From assembly GCA_048360435.1 (NCBI GenBank), contig DBGCOP010000027.1, positions 1-64,000 of the forward strand: a stretch of 64,000 bases of DNA, in the 5' to 3' direction. A program made the position numbers and the translations under genes. Source of the stretch: Limenecus sp048360435 (lineage in GTDB: Bacteria > Cyanobacteriota > Vampirovibrionia > Gastranaerophilales > Gastranaerophilaceae). The notes under the pieces are model-generated. The model was not told the DNA's origin and did not search any database. It saw nothing but the letters and a program-made list of their open reading frames with translations. Within the stretch, counting starts at the first letter, position 1, and each line of letters begins with the position of its first letter. Of the stretch, positions 18,503 to 26,821 are shown piece after piece.

Positions 18503-18637
18503 ATGCACCAATTGCAAATTGCCTCACTGAATATTGACTGGATATTAATGCTAACGTTCTTCATAATTAGCTCAGTTAATGTTGTTCGTTCCTTAAAACA
18601 AAGGTACAGATTTGCAGGTGTATATATTAATTGTTAA
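18503..18637 (+). CDS. Small membrane peptide, 44 aa
   Basis: An ATG at 18503, 7 bases after GAAGG (18491-18495), opens a 44-codon frame ending in TAA. The product has a short polar start (MHQLQIASLNID), one hydrophobic helix (about residues 13-28, WILMLTFFIISSVNVV) and a basic tail (RSLKQRYRFAG), as in single-pass small membrane proteins. A likely terminator follows. It precedes the AAA ATPase pair. No homologue recognised; the ribosome binding site, topology and terminator support it as real. Confidence 0.55.
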   Translation: MHQLQIASLNIDWILMLTFFIISSVNVVRSLKQRYRFAGVYINC

Positions 18638-18663
18638 AAACACACTTTATCTATAAAAATTGC

Positions 18664-18699
18664 ACCCGCGAGTCTGAAAAAGATAAGCGGTTTTTTTTT
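18664..18699 (+). terminator. Possible rho-independent terminator
   Basis: CCGC (18666-18669) pairs with GCGG (18687-18690) and is followed by nine Ts. The stem is short and the loop long, so this is tentative; a longer alternative pairing TTATCT/AGATAA may strengthen it. Confidence 0.4.
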
Positions 18700-18736
18700 G
18701 AATTATTACCCTTCAAGAGATGAATAAGGAGTCAAA

Positions 18737-20344
18737 ATGAAAGTTTCAGCAATACCTGCTTATTACCCTAAATATTTTAGAACTAAGAAAAATAGTTCTG
18801 ATTTCAATTCGAGTTATGGATTATCTGTACCTTTAAAAAAATTTGAGGATAACTTTAATTTTTTGATAGATGCAAATTATTCAAACATACTTATGGCTAA
18901 AAGACTCCAAGCCTTCAAGGGTGTGCCTTCTGCTGCTTTAAAAACAATACCGATAGAGGAGAAAATTGCTACTATTTTTGAAAAATTCAATCACGGTGAT
19001 TTATTGCTAATAGGCAAAGATTTGAGGAGTGCAAAGAATGCAATGAAAAAATCTGTTGTACAACTTAAAAGTGCAGTTAAAAAAGTTTTTTTCATAGAAG
19101 AACATGAACTTCCCGGCTCAATAGCATTTTTTAAAAATGATACAGGCAAAAAAGAGTTTATTAATATTAGCGATATGAGAGTGACATTAAAAAGTCCAAA
19201 AGCGAACACTTATTTTGATAAAGGTGACAGCCTTGAAGTTGATATCGGCGATGTACTTAAAATTGGCTCAAAAGAAATACCTATAAAGCTTTCAAAGGTA
19301 CAGCAGGAGGCTATTAAAAGAGGCGAAAAAGCTGAGACTTTAAATGTTGTGAAAGATATGTATACAAAGGTGATTCCGGTAGAAAAACAGGTGGAAAAAT
19401 CAATTGAGAATGTCAACTTAAAAACTCTTGAAAATTTGGTTATTGAAGGTGAAGCTTTTGCCAAAAAAAGGTTGACTCTTGCAGATGTCGGTGGACAAGA
19501 AAAGGCAATCACAGAGCTTAAGAAAGGTGTATTATTACCTTTAAAAAATCCTGATTTTTATGTAAACAGAAGAATAAACAGAGGATTTATTCTGGAGGGT
19601 GGTCCTGGAACAGGAAAAACTCTTGCAGCTAAAGCGCTTGCTAATGATTCAGGTATGAGTTTTATACAAATTAACGGTCCTGAAATTGAGAGTAAATGGG
19701 TTGGTGAATCTGAAGAAAATTTGAGAAAAATTTTCCAACAGGCAAAAGATACTCAGCCTTCAATTATACTTTTTGATGAAATAGATGCAATTGCTAAGAA
19801 AAGAAATGGGCAAGATGTATATGGAGATAAGATTGTTAATCAGTTTTTGGCAGAATTGACTCAACTTTATGATGACGGAGATAATGTATTTGTTCTAGCT
19901 ACTACAAACAGAGCTGATATGCTTGATGACGCCATAGTTAGATCGAAAAGATTTGGAAAAATTATTACATTTGAACTCCCTCAATCACCCAAAGATACTA
20001 AACAAATTCTTGAAATTCATACAAAAGACAGACCTCTTGCTTCTGATTATAATGCTGATGAAATTTCTAAAAAATTGTTTGAGAATCATTTATCCGGTGC
20101 TGATATTGCGCAGATTGTAGAAGATGCTCATGATAAAGCCTTTGAAAGATTGGGCTTGTTTGAAAAAATGGAACTTGGTACAGCAACAAAGGAAGATTTG
20201 GCGAGTATAAAATTAACAAGAGATGATTTCGAAAATGCGTTAATTAAATTTAAAGAACAGAATATGGCACAGAAGAAAAAAATGAAACGTAATCCTATTG
20301 GATTTAATGCACCAAAGCTAAAAGAGCAGGTTGTATTAAATTAG
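18737..20344 (+). CDS. AAA ATPase, paralogue 1
   Basis: A 535-aa protein with a 230-residue N-terminal domain of unknown type and one AAA module. Walker A GGPGTGKT is at 288-295, Walker B ILFDEIDAIAKKR, sensor 1 in ATTNRAD, then a C-terminal lid. The core resembles FtsH/proteasome-like AAA domains but no protease domain follows. The second-region-of-homology reads RSKRFGK where family members have RPGRFDR, so the outer arginine finger is Lys. An AFKG motif sits at 59-62 in the N-terminal leader. Good ribosome binding site (AAGGAG). Role unknown; perhaps an unfoldase or remodelling ATPase acting with its neighbour. Confidence 0.88.
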   Translation: MKVSAIPAYYPKYFRTKKNSSDFNSSYGLSVPLKKFEDNFNFLIDANYSNILMAKRLQAFKGVPSAALKTIPIEEKIATIFEKFNHGDLLLIGKDLRSAKNAMKKSVVQLKSAVKKVFFIEEHELPGSIAFFKNDTGKKEFINISDMRVTLKSPKANTYFDKGDSLEVDIGDVLKIGSKEIPIKLSKVQQEAIKRGEKAETLNVVKDMYTKVIPVEKQVEKSIENVNLKTLENLVIEGEAFAKKRLTLADVGGQEKAITELKKGVLLPLKNPDFYVNRRINRGFILEGGPGTGKTLAAKALANDSGMSFIQINGPEIESKWVGESEENLRKIFQQAKDTQPSIILFDEIDAIAKKRNGQDVYGDKIVNQFLAELTQLYDDGDNVFVLATTNRADMLDDAIVRSKRFGKIITFELPQSPKDTKQILEIHTKDRPLASDYNADEISKKLFENHLSGADIAQIVEDAHDKAFERLGLFEKMELGTATKEDLASIKLTRDDFENALIKFKEQNMAQKKKMKRNPIGFNAPKLKEQVVLN

Positions 20345-20373
20345 TAAAGTTACACTATATTAAGGAGTAAGAA

Positions 20374-21930
20374 ATGAAAATATCTTCTGTATTGATGTTT
20401 AATAAAATAAATAATAAAAATGTGTTAAAAGCCTCAGAAAAAGATGAGGTCAAAACATCTCTGCATTTTCCGAAGACAAATAATGCGACAAATCCGTTGA
20501 TTGATGTGCATTATAGTCAGCTGTTTGTTTCGAAATCCAAACTTTCGTTTAAAGCAGGCATAAGTACTCTCGTACCCAAAATAGTAGGGAAAATATCTCT
20601 TGAAGATAAAGTTGCTTGGATGTTAAACCAACTTTTGTATGGAGATATTCTTCTTATTGGGAAGAATTTGAAAAAAGCCCAGGAGCTATTGCAGCACTCT
20701 AAAAAATCTTTGATGGGTGTTATAAACAATGTATATTTTATTCCTGATGCAAAACTCAAAGATGGGGCACTGCTTTTTCAAAGAACAAATGAAGGTGCAC
20801 CGCATGTTACAAATCTTGGAAAAAACCTTTTAAAAATTAATGTGCCTCCAAATGTTCCAATAACTCCAAGAACAATTCCTCTTCAGCAAGGTAAAGGTTT
20901 TTATGCTTTGCCGGGTTCGGAAATTTTTGGGCAAAACTTTTTTATGAATATCAAGTATAATACCGAACATGATTTATCTTCCGCAACAGAAATGTTTTCA
21001 ACAAAATACAGCTTTTTAGAAGATAACAGGGGTGCTATTGAGTCTTTAAATTCCAAAACAATAGATTTATTGATTCCTTCTGTCAGGAAAAAAGGTAAAT
21101 CAATTACCTTTAAAGATGTAGGTGGTATGGATTCTGTTATCAAAAGGCTCAGAAGAGATATTTTAAATCCGTTAAAATATCCGGCTGCCCATGAGGGTGT
21201 GCAAAGTCACGGTGTTCTTTTATACGGGCCTGCCGGGACCGGTAAGTCTTTAGTTGCGGAGGCTTTGGCAAATGAATCAGGAGCTCATTTTATCAAGCTT
21301 AATGGCTTGGAGCTTTCTTCAAAATGGGTAGGAGAGACAGAGAAAAATTGGAGAAAACTTTTTGATGAGGCAAAGTCGCATAAGTCTTGCATTATCTTTC
21401 TTGATGAATTTGAAGCTGTTGCCAGAAAAAGAGGTGGAGGTAATGTTTATGCGGATGATACAGTAAATCAGCTTTTGACTCTTTTAAGTGATGTAGAGAA
21501 AAACAATGACAGAGTTTATCTTATTACTGCGACTAATAATATTAATGCTGTTGATCCTGCGATTATCAGAGCAGGACGTATCGGCAACAAAATTTTTGTC
21601 GGACCTCCTGAAGCAATACAGGGTACAAAACAAATTTTAGATATACATACCAGAAATAAAACAATTTCAGAAATGTTTGATAAAGAAGAGTTTGCTAAAA
21701 AGCTTTTTGATGTGAAAGCAACAGGTGCAGATATTGCGGATATTACTTATAAAGCTAAGTTATACGGATATGACAGAACAGGTATTACGGAAAAGATGAA
21801 TAATGGAACCTTCAAAAACATGGATTTAGCCGGATTTAAAATTCTGTCAGAAGATTTTGAAAAGGCTTTCAATGAATTTAAACAGACTCATAAATCTTTA
21901 TCAAGAAAACCAATAGGTTTTAATCAATAG
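20374..21930 (+). CDS. AAA ATPase, paralogue 2
   Basis: A 518-aa paralogue of the preceding gene, aligned along its full length (LIDANYS/LIDVHYS, GDLLLIGK/GDILLIGK, PIGFN at both ends). Walker A is YGPAGTGKS, Walker B IIFLDEFEAVARKR; the second-region-of-homology reads RAGRIGN, so the usual outer arginine finger is Asn. SFKA at 58-61 corresponds to AFKG in copy 1. It starts 29 bases after copy 1 with its own AAGGAG. The pair could form a mixed ring with asymmetric active sites; that is inference. Confidence 0.88.
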   Translation: MKISSVLMFNKINNKNVLKASEKDEVKTSLHFPKTNNATNPLIDVHYSQLFVSKSKLSFKAGISTLVPKIVGKISLEDKVAWMLNQLLYGDILLIGKNLKKAQELLQHSKKSLMGVINNVYFIPDAKLKDGALLFQRTNEGAPHVTNLGKNLLKINVPPNVPITPRTIPLQQGKGFYALPGSEIFGQNFFMNIKYNTEHDLSSATEMFSTKYSFLEDNRGAIESLNSKTIDLLIPSVRKKGKSITFKDVGGMDSVIKRLRRDILNPLKYPAAHEGVQSHGVLLYGPAGTGKSLVAEALANESGAHFIKLNGLELSSKWVGETEKNWRKLFDEAKSHKSCIIFLDEFEAVARKRGGGNVYADDTVNQLLTLLSDVEKNNDRVYLITATNNINAVDPAIIRAGRIGNKIFVGPPEAIQGTKQILDIHTRNKTISEMFDKEEFAKKLFDVKATGADIADITYKAKLYGYDRTGITEKMNNGTFKNMDLAGFKILSEDFEKAFNEFKQTHKSLSRKPIGFNQ

Positions 21931-21980
21931 TCTTAAAATCTTCTTATTTTTGATAAAATATAAAATAAGAGGATGATAAT

Positions 21981-23960
21981 ATGAATGAAAAAATTTTTGC
22001 ACTTGCTGAAAAAATAGATGAAGATTTGAAATATAAAAATCTTTCTGAAACGGAAAGAGATGAACTTTCGAAAGAATTGAGAGCCATACTCCCCAAAAAT
22101 ACAATGGTTATGGCACAGATAAATCCAATTTCCGGTGATGTTAAAGGCAATGCTCTTAAAGCTTATGAATGGATAAAATGGGCCCAACAAATTGAAGCTG
22201 ATGCGATTGTATTTCCTGAGTTGTATTTGATCGGTTATCCTATTGGTGATTTTATTGATCGTTTTCCTGTTATAGTTGAAGAAAATCTTGAATGGCTGGA
22301 AGCACTTGCTCTTAAGACAAAATATTATCCCAAAACACAGGTTATAATCGGGTTTGCAGAGTTTAATAAATCTAAAACGGGAAAGAAGTATTATAATTCA
22401 ATAGCTGTTTTGTCAGATGGGAAAGTCAATAGTATCGTTAGAAAATCACTTCTTCCTAATTATGCAGAGTTTAATGATTACAGACATTTTGAGCCTGCTG
22501 AGGTGAATAGTGCTTCAAGGATTACAAAAATAGGTTCTGAATCAGCCGGTATAATAGTTTGTGAAGATGGCTGGAATGATGCTGACTTTTTTGATCAAAA
22601 TCTTTACGATGTTGATCCGGTTAAAATTGTTGTAGAAGAGCAGAATCCTGATTTTCTTTTGAATTGTTCTGCTTCTATTACAAGAGCAAAAAAAGAACAG
22701 TTGAAACACAATATGCTCAGTTTTGTTTCTAAAAAATATAATACGCCTATTGTGTATGTTAATCAGGTTGGTTCCGGTGAATGTGTGTCTTTTGAAGGTG
22801 CATCAAGAGTATATGATGAGAACGGTGTTCTTACATATATGGCTAAGTCCTACGAGGAACAATTTTTTATCGTTAATGTTAAAGATAAAAAAGGTAAAAT
22901 TCATGCTTTGCCAAACGGTCTTGAAAAAACATTGAATTCTCAAAAAGAATTCAGCCTGGATCACGAGCCGGATCTTGAGAGAACTTATCTTACAATTGTG
23001 CAGTCAATTAGGGATTATTTCAAAAAAACAGGTTTTAAAAGAGCAGTTTTGGGACTTTCAGGAGGGTTGGATTCGACCGTTAGTGCTGTTTTACTTGCAG
23101 ATGCTCTCGGTGCGGAAAATGTTTTTGGCATAAGTATGCCATCAAAAATCACGAGCTCTCAAAGTAAAAATGATGCTAAAGAACTTGCTGACAATCTCGG
23201 GATTAATTTTACAGAAATTACAATCAAAGACATGTTTGAAGCAACCAGAACAAAATTTGATGAAGTGTTTGGTTTGATTCAGAATAAATGGGATTGCCGC
23301 TATAAAGAATGTTTTACAAATGACAATATTCAAGCAAGATCAAGAGCTCTTATTCTGTGGGGGGTTGCTAATGAATTTCAGTCTTGCCTTCCTATTGCTA
23401 CATCTGACAAGTCAGAGCTTTATATGGGATATGCAACCATAAATGGTGATATGTCCGGCGGATTCGCACCGCTTGCAGATGTTTCAAAAACAAAACTTTT
23501 TGCTTTGGCAAAGTGGATGAATAAAAACAGAAATATTAAAAATGCGATTCCTGAATCTGTAATCTTGAAACGTCCGGGTGCGGAGCTTGCAATAAATCCG
23601 AAAACCGGTAAACCTCTTCTTGCTGAAGAGGCTTTGATGCCGTATGAATTTTTGGATGAAGTTATATGGCGTGTTGAAAACTTGCAGCAAACAATTTCTG
23701 ATATGATGAATGTTGAGTTTTTGCATGAAAAACATTTGAGAGAACTCTGTGAGCCATTATCATCTGAGACAAAGCTCGAGTGGCTTCAAAAGTTTTTTAG
23801 AAGAATGTCAACAGCTTTGTATAAATGGACTATAATGCCTCCTGCTCCTATCGTGGATGCGCGTTCTATAAACAAAGCAGAATACAGACAGCCAATTATT
23901 TCATCAAAAATAAATTATCATAAAACCTCTTTTGATGAAAAATTAAAAGCATTGAGCTAA
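21981..23960 (+). CDS. nadE: Glutamine-dependent NAD+ synthetase
   Basis: A 659-aa two-domain enzyme making NAD from nicotinic acid adenine dinucleotide using glutamine ammonia. The N-terminal nitrilase-fold glutaminase has its Glu in VFPELYLIGYP, Lys in RKSLLPNY and Cys in CEDGWND; the synthetase domain has the PP-loop SGGLDS (360-365) and TSDKSELYMGY. The final NAD step is therefore autonomous of free ammonia. AGAGGATG precedes the ATG. It converges on the solute-binding lipoprotein with a 3-base gap. Confidence 0.96.
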   Translation: MNEKIFALAEKIDEDLKYKNLSETERDELSKELRAILPKNTMVMAQINPISGDVKGNALKAYEWIKWAQQIEADAIVFPELYLIGYPIGDFIDRFPVIVEENLEWLEALALKTKYYPKTQVIIGFAEFNKSKTGKKYYNSIAVLSDGKVNSIVRKSLLPNYAEFNDYRHFEPAEVNSASRITKIGSESAGIIVCEDGWNDADFFDQNLYDVDPVKIVVEEQNPDFLLNCSASITRAKKEQLKHNMLSFVSKKYNTPIVYVNQVGSGECVSFEGASRVYDENGVLTYMAKSYEEQFFIVNVKDKKGKIHALPNGLEKTLNSQKEFSLDHEPDLERTYLTIVQSIRDYFKKTGFKRAVLGLSGGLDSTVSAVLLADALGAENVFGISMPSKITSSQSKNDAKELADNLGINFTEITIKDMFEATRTKFDEVFGLIQNKWDCRYKECFTNDNIQARSRALILWGVANEFQSCLPIATSDKSELYMGYATINGDMSGGFAPLADVSKTKLFALAKWMNKNRNIKNAIPESVILKRPGAELAINPKTGKPLLAEEALMPYEFLDEVIWRVENLQQTISDMMNVEFLHEKHLRELCEPLSSETKLEWLQKFFRRMSTALYKWTIMPPAPIVDARSINKAEYRQPIISSKINYHKTSFDEKLKALS

Positions 23961-23963
23961 AAA

Positions 23964-24779
23964 TTATTTTGCAGATTGTTTGAAATTGTCGCTTGCTGCC
24001 GGCAGCCAAAGAGATTTTAGGTAGTTGAGCTGACCTTTTCTTCTAAGCTCTCCTATTGCAATATTGATTTCACTTTGAAGAGACTTTGTTTCTTCACCTT
24101 TGCGAAAAGCTATGCCGTATCCGTCTTGTGAATATCTTTGTGGAAGAATCATAAACTCGGGATGGTCCATAACAAAGCCGGCAAGAATGCTGTCATCTGT
24201 TGTCATTGCTTCTGCTTTTCTATTTTGAAATGCTATAAAACCGTCTTGATATGATTTGTATCCTTGAAGCATTGCTTCAGGAGCAAAGTATCTGAGATTT
24301 TTTTCACCTGTTGTTCCTAAAATAATAATAACTCTTCTTCCGTTAAGATCCCCTACTTTTTTTATTGAAGTGCCTTTCCTTATCATTATAGCTTGTCCCG
24401 TATAATAATAGGGAAGTGAAAAATCCACAACTTCCAAACGTTTTGGTGTTATTGTCATTGTCGCAATGAGCATATCAACTTCACCCGAGTTGAGTTTTGA
24501 GATTCTGTTTGATGGGGTAACTTCTACAAATTTTACAAGACGTTCGTTTCCAAGAATTCGTTTTGCCATAAGATGAGCTATGTCTATGTCATAGCCTTGA
24601 AGTTTTCCGTTTTCAACAAATCCGAAAGGCTTTGAATCAAATTTTACACCAACAATAAGTTCACCTCGTTTTTTTATTATTGATAAGAGGTCTTTATTTT
24701 CTTTTTCATCTTTTTTTGTACATCCGCTAAGTACAATTAGCGACATCATTAATATACATATTGCGAATTTTTTTATCAT
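23964..24779 (-). CDS. Amino-acid-type solute-binding lipoprotein
   Basis: A 271-aa periplasmic binding protein of the polar amino acid ABC family (SBP_bac_3). A lipoprotein signal ends in the lipobox LSGC at about residue 20. The binding domain follows the family pattern (GELIVGVKFDSKPFGFVENG, GYDIDIAHLMAKRILG, VDMLIATMTITPKR, VDFSLPYYYTGQAIM). No permease or ATPase gene is adjacent; instead it is downstream of spmA and spmB on the same strand, 26 bases away, which is an unusual setting. Confidence 0.92.
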   Translation of the reverse strand: MIKKFAICILMMSLIVLSGCTKKDEKENKDLLSIIKKRGELIVGVKFDSKPFGFVENGKLQGYDIDIAHLMAKRILGNERLVKFVEVTPSNRISKLNSGEVDMLIATMTITPKRLEVVDFSLPYYYTGQAIMIRKGTSIKKVGDLNGRRVIIILGTTGEKNLRYFAPEAMLQGYKSYQDGFIAFQNRKAEAMTTDDSILAGFVMDHPEFMILPQRYSQDGYGIAFRKGEETKSLQSEINIAIGELRRKGQLNYLKSLWLPAASDNFKQSAK

Positions 24780-24805
24780 TTTTTGCCCTCTTTAATCAAC
24801 TTATT

Positions 24806-25342
24806 TTATAAAAAAAGCCAGTGTGCTACTGCGATTGCTGCAATTATACCTATAATATCAGCTAGTATGCCTGCTAAAAGAGCATGTCTGAATTTTTTTA
24901 TTCCAACAGCTCCGAAATATACAGCAAGCACATAAAATGTTGTTTCAGAACTTCCGACCATTATTGCGGTTAGCTTTGTTATGTATGAATCAGGCCCGAA
25001 TTGATTTGCAATATCAGAAAACATACCTAAAACAGCACTTCCTGATAACGAACGTACAACCATAACCGGCAAAACATCAACAGGAATTTTTAATGTTTCT
25101 AAAATTCCGCCAAGTGTCTGCTGCGCAAGTTCAATTGCTCCGGAAGCACGAAACATTGAGACTGCAACTACTATTGCTATTAAATAAGGAATAATATCTA
25201 TTGCAACCTTTAATCCGTCTTTAGATCCTTCAATAAATGTTTCATAAACAGGAATTTTTTTTATGATACCAAAAGTCAATGTTATGATTATAATCAATGG
25301 AATAAGCCAGCTTGATAAAAGGTCGATGATTGTTTTAAACAT
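24806..25342 (-). CDS. spmB: SpmB-like nucleoside-recognition (Gate) membrane protein
   Basis: A 178-aa membrane protein of the spore maturation protein B family with the Gate domain (GSKDGLKVAIDIIPYLIAIV, FRASGAIELA, SETTFYVLAVYFGAVGIKK). In sporulating Firmicutes SpmA and SpmB act in spore core dehydration; in non-sporulators the pair is common and its role unclear, perhaps transport. Its start overlaps the spmA stop by 8 bases. Confidence 0.9.
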   Translation of the reverse strand: MFKTIIDLLSSWLIPLIIIITLTFGIIKKIPVYETFIEGSKDGLKVAIDIIPYLIAIVVAVSMFRASGAIELAQQTLGGILETLKIPVDVLPVMVVRSLSGSAVLGMFSDIANQFGPDSYITKLTAIMVGSSETTFYVLAVYFGAVGIKKFRHALLAGILADIIGIIAAIAVAHWLFL

Positions 25343-25946
25343 TATTCACCTCGTTATTTTTAATTTGCTGAGGTGGTGTTATTTTTTCAAGAACTTTTAC
25401 TATCACAAGTGCTGATATAAAAGCAATAGATGTAACAATTAAAGTAGGAAGAATTATTTCTGTCGGATTTTTTGAGCCGCAGGCGATGAGTATAGCTATA
25501 ACTGTTGCCGGCACAAGCTGAAAACCTGCTGTATTCATTGCCAAAAGTGTGCACATATCATTTGACGCGGATTCCTTGTTGATATTCAGTTTTTGAAGTT
25601 CTTTCATTGCCTTTATACCTATCGGGGTTGCTGCATTTGAAAGTCCGAAGGCATTTGCTGTAAAGTTCATTGCTATGTCTCCAACAGCCGGATTGTCTTT
25701 TGGTATGTCAGGGAATAAAAACTTGGCAACAGGTGTGATTGCTCCGGCAATAATTTCGATTAGACCTGATTTCTCTGCAATTTTCATTATTCCCAGCCAA
25801 AATGCCATGATTCCTGCGAGATAAATAGCAATTTCAACAGCTTTTTGTGCTCCTGTTAAAATTGCATTCACAACAGCATCAATTCTGCCTGTAAAAATTG
25901 CTGAAATTATTGAAATTAATATTATAAAAAACCAAATATAATTCAT
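25335..25946 (-). CDS. spmA: SpmA-like nucleoside-recognition (Gate) membrane protein
   Basis: A 203-aa membrane protein of the spore maturation protein A family; several helices and the Gate motif with FTANAFGLSNAATPIGIKAMKELQ-type sequence characteristic of SpmA. First gene of the minus operon spmA-spmB-solute-binding protein, transcribed away from the two-component genes. No other sporulation gene is present, so a spore role is not implied. Confidence 0.9.
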   Translation of the reverse strand: MNYIWFFIILISIISAIFTGRIDAVVNAILTGAQKAVEIAIYLAGIMAFWLGIMKIAEKSGLIEIIAGAITPVAKFLFPDIPKDNPAVGDIAMNFTANAFGLSNAATPIGIKAMKELQKLNINKESASNDMCTLLAMNTAGFQLVPATVIAILIACGSKNPTEIILPTLIVTSIAFISALVIVKVLEKITPPQQIKNNEVNNV

Positions 25947-25975
25947 AAATTAATAATGACAAAATTAACGCTAAA

Positions 25976-26001
25976 TTGCAAGATTGGCAAGGTTGGCAAA
26001 T
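25976..26001 (+). promoter_or_regulatory. Tandem TTGGCAA repeats, possible regulator site
   Basis: TTGCAAGA, TTGGCAAGG and TTGGCAAAT follow each other directly between divergent spmA and the OmpR-type regulator. Direct repeats of about 9 bases are the sort of site OmpR/PhoB regulators use; autoregulation is a guess. Confidence 0.3.
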
Positions 26002-26098
26002 TGATACAAATTTAACATTTTCTTGTTTAGACGTATAAATTATGAGAAAATACATATTGAACAGTATATTGTCTAAAATATTTATTTAAAGGTGCGCT

Positions 26099-26815
26099 AT
26101 GCAGAAAAGATTATTAGTTGTAGATGATGATGATGAAATCAGAGAGCTTTTGGAATTTGACCTTTCTCACAGCGGATATGCAGTTGATACTGCTTGTGAT
26201 GGAATGGAAGGTTTAAACAAAGCTGTTACGAATTCTTATGATCTTGTTCTTCTTGATGTTATGATGCCGAAGATGAATGGATTTGATGTATGTAAGAATT
26301 TGAGAAAAGCAAAACCTGATATTCCTGTTTTATTGTTAACGGCAAAAGGAACTATTACAGACAAAACACAAGGGTTTGATTGCGGTGCTGATGATTACCT
26401 TGTGAAACCTTTTGATATTCAGGAAGTTCTGTTGAGAGTGAAAGCGCTTTTAAGAAGAAATTCCGATGATTCAAAAAATGATGCTTCGCTCAAACAAGAA
26501 ATTTTAAAAATGGGAGATATTGAACTTTTCCCCGAGTCATTAGAAACAGCAATAGAAGGCAAAAAAATTAAACTTACTCCGACAGAGTTTGAAATTTTGT
26601 ATTGTCTTATGCAACACTTTAATGACTCTGTTTCATTGGCTGTACTGCTTGATGAAGTTTGGGGATATGATTCTGATGAAGACGTCAGAATGGTTCGTGT
26701 ACATGTCGGAGGTTTGCGTCAGAAAATTGAAGAAGATACAAAAAATCCGAAATATCTGCATACAGTTACTAATGTCGGATATAAGCTTACTCCTATTCAA
26801 GAAGCAGATGAGTAA
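26099..26815 (+). CDS. OmpR/PhoB-type response regulator
   Basis: A 238-aa regulator: receiver domain (acidic pocket VVDDDDE, phosphoacceptor Asp53 in LLDVMMPK, Lys103 in LVKPF) and a winged-helix DNA-binding domain (LTPTEFEILYCL, DVRMVRVHVGGLRQKIE). GGTGCG precedes the ATG. It forms a pair with the kinase 6 bases downstream. Regulon unknown. Confidence 0.95.
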   Translation: MQKRLLVVDDDDEIRELLEFDLSHSGYAVDTACDGMEGLNKAVTNSYDLVLLDVMMPKMNGFDVCKNLRKAKPDIPVLLLTAKGTITDKTQGFDCGADDYLVKPFDIQEVLLRVKALLRRNSDDSKNDASLKQEILKMGDIELFPESLETAIEGKKIKLTPTEFEILYCLMQHFNDSVSLAVLLDEVWGYDSDEDVRMVRVHVGGLRQKIEEDTKNPKYLHTVTNVGYKLTPIQEADE

Positions 26816-26821
26816 TATCCA

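Noticed and set aside
24806..25946. Sporulation locus because of spmA/spmB names
   Set aside because: No other spore gene is present and these families are widespread in non-sporulating bacteria.
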